Below, piece after piece: positions 11,060 to 22,300 of a stretch of 64,000 bases of DNA. Every line of letters begins with the position of its first letter. Position 1 is the stretch's first letter. The position numbers and the translations under genes are program-made. Source of the stretch: Patiria miniata (Eukaryota; Echinodermata; Asteroidea; Valvatida; Asterinidae); assembly GCF_015706575.1 (NCBI RefSeq), contig NW_024037056.1, positions 17,597,405 to 17,661,404 of the forward strand, read 5' to 3'. Under the pieces are notes generated by a model. It was not told where the DNA came from. It did no database searches and saw only the letters and a program-made list of their open reading frames with translations.

Positions 11060-14000
11060 GGTAAGAGGGCTAACCTTGCTCTTTTTAGCAAAATTGGGCA
11101 AAAGTTGATTTTTGTCCAAAATTAAAATTTGTCCCTTACAAATGTTAAGTTTTGAGAAAAACCAAATTTTGCCCAATTTTGATAAAAACAGCAATTACCG
11201 ACGTTAATTTTAGAGAAAAAACAAATTTTGCCCAATTTTGATAAAAAGAGCAAGGCTAACCCCTTACCGACGTTAATTTTTGAGAAAAACCAAATTTTGC
11301 CCAATTTTGCTGAAAAGAGCAAGGCTAACCCCTTACCGACGTTAATTTTTGAGAAAAACCAAATTTTGCCCAATTTTGATGAAAAGAGCAAGGCAAACCC
11401 CTTACCGACGTTAATTTTTGAGAAAAACCAAATTTTGCCCAATTTTGATGAAAAGAGCAAGGCTAACCCCTTACCGACGTTAATTTTTGAGAAAAACCAA
11501 ATTTTGCCCAATTTTGATGAAAAGAGCAAGGCTAACCCCTTACCGACGTTAATTTTCGAGAAAAACCAAATTTTGCCCAATTTTGATGAAAAGAGCAAGG
11601 CTAACCCCTTACCGACGTTAATTTTTGAGAAAAACCAAATTTTGCCCAATTTTGATGAAAAGAGCAAGGCTAACCCCTTACCGACGTTAATTTTTGAGAA
11701 AAACCAAATTTTGCCCAATTTTGATGAAAAGAGTAAGGCTAACCCCTTACCGACGTTAATTTTTGAGAAAAACCTAAATTGCCCAATTTTGCTGAAAAGA
11801 GCAAGGCTAACCCCTTACCGACGTTAATTTTTGAGAAAAACCAAATTTTGCCCAATTTTGATGAAAAGAGCAAGGCTAACCCCTTACCGACGTTAATTTT
11901 TGAGAAAAACCAAATTTTGCCCAATTTTGATGAAAAGAGCAAGGCAAACCCCTTACCGACGTTAATTTTTGAGAAAAACCAAATTTTGCCCAATTTTGCT
12001 GAAAAGAGCAAGGCTAACCCCTTACCGACGTTAATTTTTGAGAAAAACCAAATTTTGCCCAATTTTGATGAAAAGAGCAAGGCTAACCCCTTACCGACGT
12101 TAATTTTTGAGAAAAACCAAATTTTGCCCAATTTTGATGAAAAGAGCAAGGCTAACCCCTTACCGACGTTAATTTTTGAGAAAAACCAAATTTTGCCCAA
12201 TTTTGATGAAAAGAGTAAGGCTAACCCCTTACCGACGTTAATTTTTGAGAAAAACCTAAATTGCCCAATTTTGCTGAAAAGAGCAAGGCTAACCCCTTAC
12301 CGACGTTAATTTTTGAGAAAAACCAAATTTTGCCCAATTTTGATGAAAAGAGCAAGGCTAACCCCTTACCGACGTTAATTTTTGAGAAAAACCAAATTTT
12401 GCCCAATTTTGATGAAAAGAGCAAGGCAAACCCCTTACCGACGTTAATTTTTGAGAAAAACCAAATTTTGCCCAATTTTGCTGAAAAGAGCAAGGCTAAC
12501 CCCTTACCGACGTTAATTTTTGAGAAAAACCAAATTTTGCCCAATTTTGATGAAAAGAGCAAGGCTAACCCCTTACCGACGTTAATTTTTGAGAAAAACC
12601 AAATTTTGCCCAATTTTGCTGAAAAGAGCAAGGCTAACCCCTTACCGACGTTAATTTTCGAGAAAAACCAAATTTTGCCCAATTTTGCTGAAAAGAGCAA
12701 GGCTAACCCCTTACCGACGTTAATTTTCGAGAAAAACCAAATTTTGCCCAATTTTGCTGAAAAGAGCAAGGCTAACCCCTTACCGACGTTAATTTTTGAG
12801 AAAAACCAAATTTTGCCCAATTTTGCTGAAAAGAGTAAGGCTAACCCCTTACCGACGTTAATTTTTGAGAAAAACCAAATTTTGCCCAATTTTGCTGAAA
12901 AGAGTAAGGCTAACCCCTTACCGACGTTAATTTTTGAGAAAAACCTAAATTGCCCAATTATGCTGAAAAGAGCAAGGCTAACCCCTTACCGACGTTAATT
13001 TTTGAGAAAAACCAAATTTTGCCCAATTTTGATAAAAGAGCAAGACTAACCCCTTACCGACGTAAATTTTTGAGAAAAACCAAATTTTGCCCAATTTTGC
13101 TGAAAAGAGTAAGGCTAACCCCTTACCGACGTTAATTTTTGAGAAAAACCTAAATTGCCCAATTTTGCTGAAAAGAGCAAGGCTAACCCCTTACCGACGT
13201 TAATTTTTGAGAAAAACCTAAATTGCCCAATTATGCTGAAAAGAGCAAGGCTAACCCCTTACCGACGTTAATTTTTGAGAAAAACCAAATTTTGCCCAAT
13301 TTTGATAAAAGAGCAAGACTAACCCCTTACCGACGTAAATTTTTGAGAAAAACCAAATTTTGCCCAATTTTGATGAAAAGAGTAAGGCTAACCCCTTACC
13401 GACGTTAATTTTTGAGAAAAACCTAAATTGCCCAATTTTGCTGAAAAGAGCAAGGCTAACCCCTTACCGACGTTAATTTTTGAGAAAAACCAAATTTTGC
13501 CCAATTTTGATGAAAAGAGCAAGGCAAACCCCTTACCGACGTTAATTTTTGAGAAAAACCAAATTTTGCCCAATTTTGCTGAAAAGAGCAAGGCTAACCC
13601 CTTACCGACGTTAATTTTTGAGAAAAACCAAATTTTGCCCAATTTTGAGGAAAAGCGCAAGGCTAACCCCTTACCGATGTTAATTTTTGAGAAAAACCAA
13701 ATTTTGCCCAATTTTGATGAAAAGAGCAAGGCTAACCCCTTACCGACGTTAATTTTTGAGAAAAACCAAATTTTGCCCAATTTTGATAAAAAGAGCAAGG
13801 TTCAACCCCTTACCGACGTTAATTTTTGAGAAAAACCAAATTTTGCCCAATTTTGATAAAAGAGCAAGGCTAACCCCTTACCGACGTTAATTTTTGAGAA
13901 AAACCAAATTTTGCCCAATTTTGCTGAAAAGAGCAAGGCTAACCCCTTACCGACGTTAATTTTTGAGAAAAACCTAAATTGCCCAATTTTGCTGAAAAGA

Positions 14001-15440
14001 GCAAGGCTCACCCCTTACCGATGTTAATTTTTGAGAAAAACCAAATTTTGCCCAATTTTGATGAAAAGAGCAAGGCTAACCCCTTACCGACGTTAATTTT
14101 TGAGAAAAACCAAATTTTGCCCAATTTTGAGGAAAAGCGCAAGGCTAACCCCTTACAAACGTTAATTTTGAGAAAAACCAAATTTTGCCCAATTTTGATG
14201 AAAAGAGCAAGGCTAACCCCTTACCGACGTTAATTTTTGAGAAAAACCAAATTTTGCCCAATTTTGATGAAAAGAGCAAGGCTAACCCCTTACCGACGTT
14301 AATTTTTGAGAAAAACCAAATTTTGCCCAATTTTGATGAAAAGAGTAAGGCTAACCCCTTACCGACGTTAATTTTTGAGAAAAACCTAAATTGCCCAATT
14401 TTGCTGAAAAGAGCAAGGCTAACCCCTTACCGACGTTAATTTTTGAGAAAAACCAAATTTTGCCCAATTTTGATGAAAAGAGCAAGGCTAACCCCTTACC
14501 GACGTTAATTTTTGAGAAAAACCAAATTTTGCCCAATTTTGAGGAAAAGCGCAAGGCTAACCCCTTACAAACGTTAATTTTTGAGAAAAACCAAATTTTG
14601 CCCAATTTTGATGAAAAGAGCAAGGCTAACCCCTTACCGACGTTAATTTTTGAGAAAAAACAAATTTTGCCCAATTTTGATAAAAAGAGCAAGGCTAACC
14701 CCTTACAAACGTTAATTTTTGAGAAAACCAAATTTCGCTCAATTTTGATAAAAAGAGCAAGGCTAACCCCTTACAAACGTTAATTTTTGAGAAAAACCAA
14801 ATTTCGCTCAATTTTGATAAAAAGAGCAAGGCTAATCCCTTACAAACGTTAATTTTTGAGAAAAACCAAATTTTGCCCAATATTGATAAAAAGAGCAAGG
14901 CTAACCCCTTACAAACGTTAATTTTTGAGAAAAACCAAATTTTGCCCAATTTTGATAAAAAGAGCAAGGCTAACCCCTTACAAACGTTAATTTTTGAGAA
15001 AAACCAAATTTCGCTCAATTTTGATAAAAAGAGCAAGGCTAACCCCTTACAAACGTTAATTTTTGAGAAAAACCAAATTTCGCCCAATATTGATAAAAAG
15101 AGCAAGGCTAACCCCTTACAAACGTTAATTTTTGAGAAAAACCAAATTTTGCCCAATTTTGATAAAAAGAGCAAGGCTAACCCCTTACAATTGTTAATTT
15201 TTGAGAAAATCCAAATTTTGCTTAAAGAGCAAGGCTAACACCTTAGAAACGTGAACTTTTGAGAAAAACCAAATGTTGCCCTATTTTGAAAAAAAAAAAA
15301 AAATGGTCATTTTAGCACATCTTGGCAAAATTTGATTTTCTCAAGAATTAACAACTGTAAGGGATAAACCTTGCTCTTTTCATCAAAATTGGGCAAAATT
15401 TGGTTTTTCTCAAAATTTATAATTCGTAAGGGGTTAAAGG
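11060..15440 (+). repeat. 69-bp satellite array with inverted end monomers
   Basis: Around 60 direct copies of a 69-base unit, with landmarks CCCCTTACCGACGTTAA, TTTTTGAGAAAAACC, AAATTTTGCCCAATTTTG and GAAAAGAGCAAGGCTA. A 68-base variant (CCTAAATTGCCC) recurs at about 11775, 12257, 12946 and later sites and marks higher-order blocks of about 7 or 10 monomers (482 and 689 bases). Monomers at the right edge (from about 14695) carry ACAAACG in place of ACCGACG and GATAAAAAG, the usual edge divergence. Inverted monomers cap both ends (about 11066-11127 and 15300-15437). Because 69 is a multiple of 3, long frames open on both strands; these are not evidence of a protein. Confidence 0.97.
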
Positions 15441-15760
15441 AAATGTACAACATTTGCTTTTGCTGCCATTTTCAGAAATAAATGGATTTGGAGGATTAGT
15501 ATTTTATAGAAACTACTGTTAAACTGATTTGTTGCACGTTTTGGGCTTGTAGATGCTGGAAAAACCAAGAAAACCAATCATGTTCTTGTAGTCTGGTTCC
15601 CTAACCCCCTTTAGCAATTAATACACTTTGGGGAATAGTAGGTAAGAGAATCAGTCTAGCAGGCTTGTACCCTTTCATGGGTGTTTTATCAATTGCAATG
15701 AAAAGTCAGAATAACTAAATATGAAAAATTAGGAACACTTGTTGGAAAAAAGCCAGTTTT

Positions 15761-15790
15761 CTCCAACGCTGGTCGGCCAACCAGCGTTGG
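15761..15790. repeat. Short perfect hairpin
   Basis: CCAACGCTGGT and ACCAGCGTTGG are perfect inverted 11-base arms around a 6-base loop, followed by GAAAAATAC. No U-rich terminator or gene context, so the role is unknown. Confidence 0.6.
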
Positions 15791-18290
15791 AAAAATACAG
15801 TTTTTCTTGAAAATGTCATCACACTAGGAGCCACGATTTTAAAGGATGCTTTAGAATGTCAGTCCCTAACAATTCAGTACGGTATTTCATGATAATTTGA
15901 TCATTTCGTTTTTTGATGTTTGCAAATGTTGTATCTTCCCTTTAACTTGCTTTTTCCCCCAAATGGGGCGAAATTGATTTTTCTTACAATTTGATACATG
16001 TTGGAAATAAAATCACAAAGTAAACAATATGAACCATTCACTTGCAATTGCAGAATTGATTCAGAATAGAAAAATAGGTTTCCCTCCGAGGGGCTACACA
16101 ACCCAGACCCTTGGCTGTAATAATCTACATCAAACCTTCAAATATGCAATATACTATCACCAATTACACGATGCTAGCTTGGCCCGAGAGCAGCTTGCGA
16201 TGGATACCAACAAACTGTGGGGGCAGCATATATGTAACTACCCATCCTGCCTATATGCCACTCCATATCAACATAGGCCCATTATGCCAGCTAGGTGTTT
16301 CATTCAAACACAGAATAACCTCAATATAATTCAAGCAGAAGCCTACAAATAAAAAAACAAAAATTTAATTTATTCATTAATTTTGTTCCTTCATTTACAT
16401 TAAATTGTGCATGCGTTTTCAGTAAGCGTTTTAGAAGCATGGAGGAATGGTACGAGCGGTACACCATAGAGGAATTGCACTAAGATTATTTATAAGATAG
16501 AATTTTTGTTTTCACAATGCCGTAATTTGATGCACTAAGATTGTAAAGCAAAAAAACAATATATCAAGATTTGATATTTTCATATCAAATACATGTTGCA
16601 GATAATAACCTATCACGGTAGAATCGCGATAGCAGCTTGTAAAAGATTTGTCCAATTACCGATATGCAAATGGGCGCAGAGCAAGCAAAATCTTAGACAA
16701 GCAAATGTTTACGTACAAAATTCCATAGGGTTGTCTAAGGGGCATGGCTAACTCGCAAACGGCGATAGGTCAATTGTGTAGCAGTCAGGCATTAGTGTTT
16801 TTAATTTTAAGATTTATTGTTACATGTATGTGTAATTTTTTAATTGTGTACCATGTCTACTACGTGTGTTTCACAGAAATACATGTAGTATAAAAACCTT
16901 GAAATTAAAGTCCAACGAACATTATTGTAAGATGTACAAATGTACTTTCCTAGTAGCCACAACCCCTAATTTTGACCTCAGCCCACTTCCTGTCTCATTT
17001 TGCCAGAACGCTTCACATAATATGCAGAACATTCAGCTTGGAATGCAATGTGTTCCAAAAGGCAACTTTACAGTTTAAAGTGTTTAGACATTCCTACATT
17101 TGTATTTCCATTGTACTGTGCATTTGTTCTACAAGTTTGAATGTGCGAATCAGCTCGCTTTGCTTGTACTGCACAATTTATACAAATTTATTAAATTCCC
17201 CTTCTCAATATATAAATATGCATCATATGTACATTTACATAATTGTAGTCTCATTTAAAATTAATTTGTTTTCAAGCAAAAATGGCAAATTTGGCATGAT
17301 ACAGGCGAAATATTCAAATAAATTGATTTACAGACAAATATGCCAGTTTCCACACCATTCCACCGTATAAATTTGAAACTGCCTCAAAAAAATGTTTACA
17401 GAGTTACCTTTAAATTAGTAAAATCAGCTGAGTTCTATTTATAGAATCATGGAGGTTGATTAAGGATGATATTAACTTTTTGAATACTGCATCCATTGCC
17501 TTAAGTAGAAAGCATTCAAACAAAAGACAGAGAGGAGGCAATCTAGAATGACTTGCGTCATGAACCATTCTTGAAAAAGGCATTTCCTAAATTAAAAAAA
17601 CAGCATTTTTAACTGTTTTTTCCCCCCAGATTTTGTAATTTGCATCAAAAGTAAATTTTTTTCTGAATCTCCCTCATTACACTGCGAACAAATGCAATCT
17701 CTAATTCTTATGACTGATGACATCAATATTTATAATGCCTTATTGAAGGCACTATATGTCGTGAAACATTGTTAACATGATAACTTCGTACTAGACCCCT
17801 TTACTAAGTTTTCTGTCATTTGACTGGACTGCATGAAACAATATTCATAAATACCTCAGACAGTTTAGCCATTCCTATTGGTCGAGAGCCCGTCACGTGG
17901 CCGGTATTAAACGGATGATAAAGACATGGCTAGCTGGTCTTAAACACTTTTCCAGTGTCACAATAAAATGTGGACTCCTAAAAATCCAGTGGCTCTTATC
18001 GTTTCATTGGTTGAACGTTCACAATCCTCACGTAGGCATGCGCAACACTACCAGGGAGTTAGAATTGTATAGTTCTAAATTCAAAACGCAACGCGCCAGG
18101 TGCGTTCTGCGCGACATCGCATAGAACATGATACGCGCGCGTCAATCTCCATAAAAGGGTTGTTTTCATCTTACTCGCCAGCTGAACACTCCATTATTTT
18201 GCAGGAGGGATGATTCAAAAAGCATAAAGTGAATTTGTTGAACAAAATCAGGATGTTTTGAACGAATTATATGATTTTTTTTTACCGAAA

Positions 18291-18475
18291 AGGTATTTAT
18301 GAATGGGAATAAATATGTACTCCGTCGGTATTTATCACTCTGTTTAATACCACTTAGAGTCTGGGTGCTGATAATTACCCTCGCCTCCGGCTCGGGTAAT
18401 TATCAGCACCCAGACTCTAAGTGGTATTAAACAGAGTGATAAAAACCTCCGGAGCACACATTTATTCCCTTATTA
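18291..18475. repeat. Long near-perfect hairpin (foldback element)
   Basis: Arms at 18327-18380 and 18394-18447 are inverted copies of 54 bases with one mismatch, around a 13-base loop (TCGCCTCCGGCTC). Weaker inverted pairing continues outward (GGGAATAAATATGTACTCC against GGAGCACACATTTATTCCC). The outer left end matches the element at 7899. Near-perfect arms mean either a recent insertion or ongoing arm correction. Non-coding. Confidence 0.88.
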
Positions 18476-19335
18476 AAGACATATGTTTTTTCTCTTAATA
18501 TTGCATATACAGCAGTGACAGCATTGTGATCTCAGTTTGACATCTTAATAAATATCTTAATTAAGTGGAAACATTGACGGTTCCCTTTTAAGCAACTGTT
18601 AAGTTGAAAAAAAACCCGAAGATCTCGTCAAAGGCTTTTCTTTAGGGCATTTGATGGTTCACACAATCATTGAATAAATGATGATTGCGATGACAGGTAG
18701 GATCAGCTGATGGACGTCTCCAAATATGATCAGTATGATTTGAAAAATCGTCCTGCAATTGCCTCTCTGATGGCAGATGCAACCCTGCGGCTGTTTCATG
18801 ATGTAGACATGTTAAGGTTCTCCAATACCAGCTGATTGAATAAAGTAGAACTGTGAGAGTAAACTACATATATCACGTTCAGCATTATCAGAGTTTCGCC
18901 TGCAAACTTGACAACGGGCTTAAATGTTTCCCAACTGCCGTTTGCTGCTCAAGCTGGATTCCAATAGGTATCAGGTGGCTGTTTCCTGATCAATGTTTAT
19001 GCGATCCAGCTTTTTTTTCGCCAGTCATTGATTCTGTAAATTTGGTGCTGAAGCTGAACAATGCACAGGACCTGGCAGATAGAAGTTAACCTACTGCTGT
19101 TTCCTGATCAGGTTGAGCGTCTTGTTAAGATGCAGCCCTGCTGCTATTCGCTGATCAGTCCTTTTTCCAGGGCTTCTCTCTGCAACTCGGAAAGTTGTCT
19201 GTGGAATGTGAACACAAGGTAATGTTTAACCACTAAAAAGTTTCATCAAACGAACCACGAAGGGAAAGTAAGGGGCTTGCAATGAATTGATTACACCTCT
19301 AATCAGAAAGCAGGCGAGCAATATTTCCAGGAGAC

Positions 19336-22300
19336 CTACTTTCTGAGCTGAATGGCCCTTATCTTGAGCTGCTTGTCGTTCTGTTGGATTTTGCGGATTT
19401 CTTTGTCGGTTGAGTCATTGCTAGTGTTGTCCATGTCCCAGCGTAAGAACAAGGTTGACCATAACATCTACACCAAAACATACAAGGAAGAGAAATGAAA
19501 GATATTGATTAGACTTAGAGATCCATAATTTACTGCATGTTAAGTAAGATCTGCACAGTCAATGTGGCTTCCCTGTTTACTGTAAATCAAGGAGCGTTGT
19601 GTTATTCACTTGTTGCCTACTGAATAGGGATGTGCATTTACGGGTAGTATGGGAAGCGGGTACCCGATTGAAAAAAAAATGGGTACTCCGGGACCTGTTA
19701 TAGAAACCAACCCCAAAACTCAAATCTCAGAAGTTTCTGTTCAGATTGTTCATAAAGGTCAGGCGATAATACTACAACATCAGTGCGTCAGTGCAGCGAT
19801 GCATGTGTGTACAGTACTGTAAGCTTTTAATAGTGTGCCAACTTAATAACTTATAACGCGAGCCTTATAAGCGTCAAATCTGTTTTGTTTTTGCATGTAG
19901 CCTGGTTTACTCTTTGAAAAACCTTTCTGTTTCATTGTCAGAGAAGTTACTAAGTAATATTCAAAGTTGGTTACGGGTACCTGATCCCTAAATCTGGAAC
20001 CCGTTCCTGACATCAGTGGTCGGGTACTTGGGTACCAGGTTCCAATGCACAGCCCTGCTACAAAATCAAATTGTCAATTGATACTTTGGGGTTTTTCTGT
20101 AAGCTTTTTGCAAATGTTGATTTAGCTTGATTTTATACAAGAATCTTACCAAGCTCTGTGGTGCTACCGAAGGCCATATGACAGAGGAGTTGGGTTGATA
20201 CAGTGGGTTGATGTATACCTCTAGTATCTGAGGCCTGTTAACGTATGTCCTGTTGGATGAAAAGGTGCAAGTAGTTGTAAGGAATTTAAATAAAACCAAA
20301 TCTATGATAGCCATGATAGGCTCCCATGTACAGTATATGAACTCCCTCCACAGTATGAAGACTGGTATTAAACTAAGACGACATGTAGTACGGCATTGAG
20401 GGCAACCAGTAACATAGTGAGAATTCTTTCAGGCGTATAGATCCTGGTTATTCATTAGATCTTTTCCGTCAGAGAAACCTACAAATATTTCGCATTTAAA
20501 ATAATTATAACAGCAATTGTGCCTTGTAAGGGTGATACACAGAAAGTTCATTAATAAATATATATTGACATTATATGTAATAAATTAATATTTTCTTAAA
20601 TTTTTTTTTACAAGGGTAAGTTGGAAATAATAAAAAAGAAAAGACTTGTTGACAGACTCTGATTTGATTTTAAACATAAGAAAAAAAAAAAAATGAGTTG
20701 GCAAAGCCTGAAGCATCTCACCATAGTGATTGTGTCTTTTCAGACAGTTTCAGCATCTGTCTCTCGTGCTCATTATTGCACAGGAAGGTGCCAAACTGTG
20801 AGGCGTAGGCGTTCTCAAACAGGAGGATAAGAAACTGCTCATTGAACTCAAAGGAACATTGGAACTGCTGAATGACCTGAAGATCAGACAAAGTCAAACA
20901 TGACAATAAGCTGTATGCAATAATCAGAGATGAAACTGGGGAACAAAATCGGACAAAAAGGCCCAACACAATCTGTGTCTGAAATTTGGGCTGCGCTGCA
21001 GTTACACATACGTATGCATGTATATGTACAACAAGCTTTGTGCCCAATTTCAGGACACCACCTCCCGTTTTATTTTAGATTAAAAAAGAAATTTTACTAT
21101 GTGAAAAATGTTCAGTGTTTCCTTAGGTAAAAAGTTTGCATTAAAGTTAGAGTAGCTTACTCGATAATAAAGACGCTCACTTTATTCTTATTTGAGAAAA
21201 TCGAGCAAAAAATCCAAGCATGGCCCAAGACAAGTGCAGTATTCATTTAAACAGCTCCACTTAAAATAAAATCAGCATTATTGTCTTTTTCTTCCAACAA
21301 CCGTCAATGAAATCTTGTCCTCTTCACCATTCAAAAGATCATCATCGTGATTTTTAAAGCATTACATTTTGTACAACTAAATCTCAAACCTCTGAAAATA
21401 ACGCAACATAAAATTGCGCTCACAATACAGATATCGCGGTGCTGTTTTCATCAAATTTGAAATGTAATTTTTAAAATCAAACTTTGCGGGGCAAAGATCA
21501 TCACAAAAATCAGAATTTTGGAAATAAATTTGAAAAAGTTGGAAATCCGGAGCCTGGAGCAGTAGCTGCAGACAAAGCCAAGATTTCATAAACCGTACAT
21601 CAAAAGGATGAAGTCTAGTACCCCGTCCCCAGCCCATTACCTGCCACACGCAGTCCAGGAACAGTAGGAAGACCGGACCGGTGCATTTGAGTTTGCTACC
21701 GGCGTAGCATGACTTGGCACATCGACTGGCAAAAGGGTGACCTGATTGAACCCACTCACGCTCTATCAGAGCTTCAAACCTATCATAGACGGGAAAGAAT
21801 ACAGATTCGTAGGCAAGATGCAAGCTTCAAACATGTGCAGAGATATCAGATAAAATGCTAGAGGAAGTTTGACAAACTATGGCCACAGGCCAGGCATTGG
21901 CAGGATTTGTACTAGGGTGGACGTGTACCAAGAAATTTCTGGCCGAGGAAAAATCTGTGCGAGGGATGTGATCTGTAGTATAGCATCTAGACCCTCCGAT
22001 CCATGTACCAGAACAAACAAATCTACATCACATGATTGATACTTGGACACAATGTTCCTGAATGTCATAGACCTTACCCTCTGAGTGTTCTACAGTCTGG
22101 ATTGAGTATGATCTGAGCTAGGGATGTAATCTGTAGTGTGGCGTCTAGACCCTCCGATCCATGCACCAGAACAGATGAACCTGAATCAATGAAGAAGAAA
22201 GACACAGGCATGACTCGGGAAGTTAAAAGTGAATGAAAATGACACCACCAAGGGTGGGCTTCAATACTGATCATTTGCAGTCTGCACCATTGAAATTGTG

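Larger units (their letters stand above)
15441..19335. other. Intergenic stretch between satellite and MTMR9
   Basis: AT-rich sequence with no recognisable gene. It holds a decayed inverted satellite monomer (about 15935-15998), a short hairpin (15761-15790), a CpG-rich segment at 17880-18150 that looks like a repeat with GTCACGTGG and GCGCG motifs, and the long hairpin element at 18291-18475. Frames such as 16029-16352 and 16972-17370 have no family resemblance that I can see. Confidence 0.6.

Noticed and set aside
11122..15238. Long open frames on both strands encoding 23-residue repeats
   Set aside because: The repeat unit is 69 bases, a multiple of three, so any stop-free frame stays open. 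Frames occur on both strands and break at each 68-base variant; there is no start, splice or family signal.
18327..18447. Transcription terminator or microRNA precursor
   Set aside because: The stem is far longer than either, and shared outer ends with 7899 point to a foldback transposon. Without small-RNA data I do not call a microRNA.
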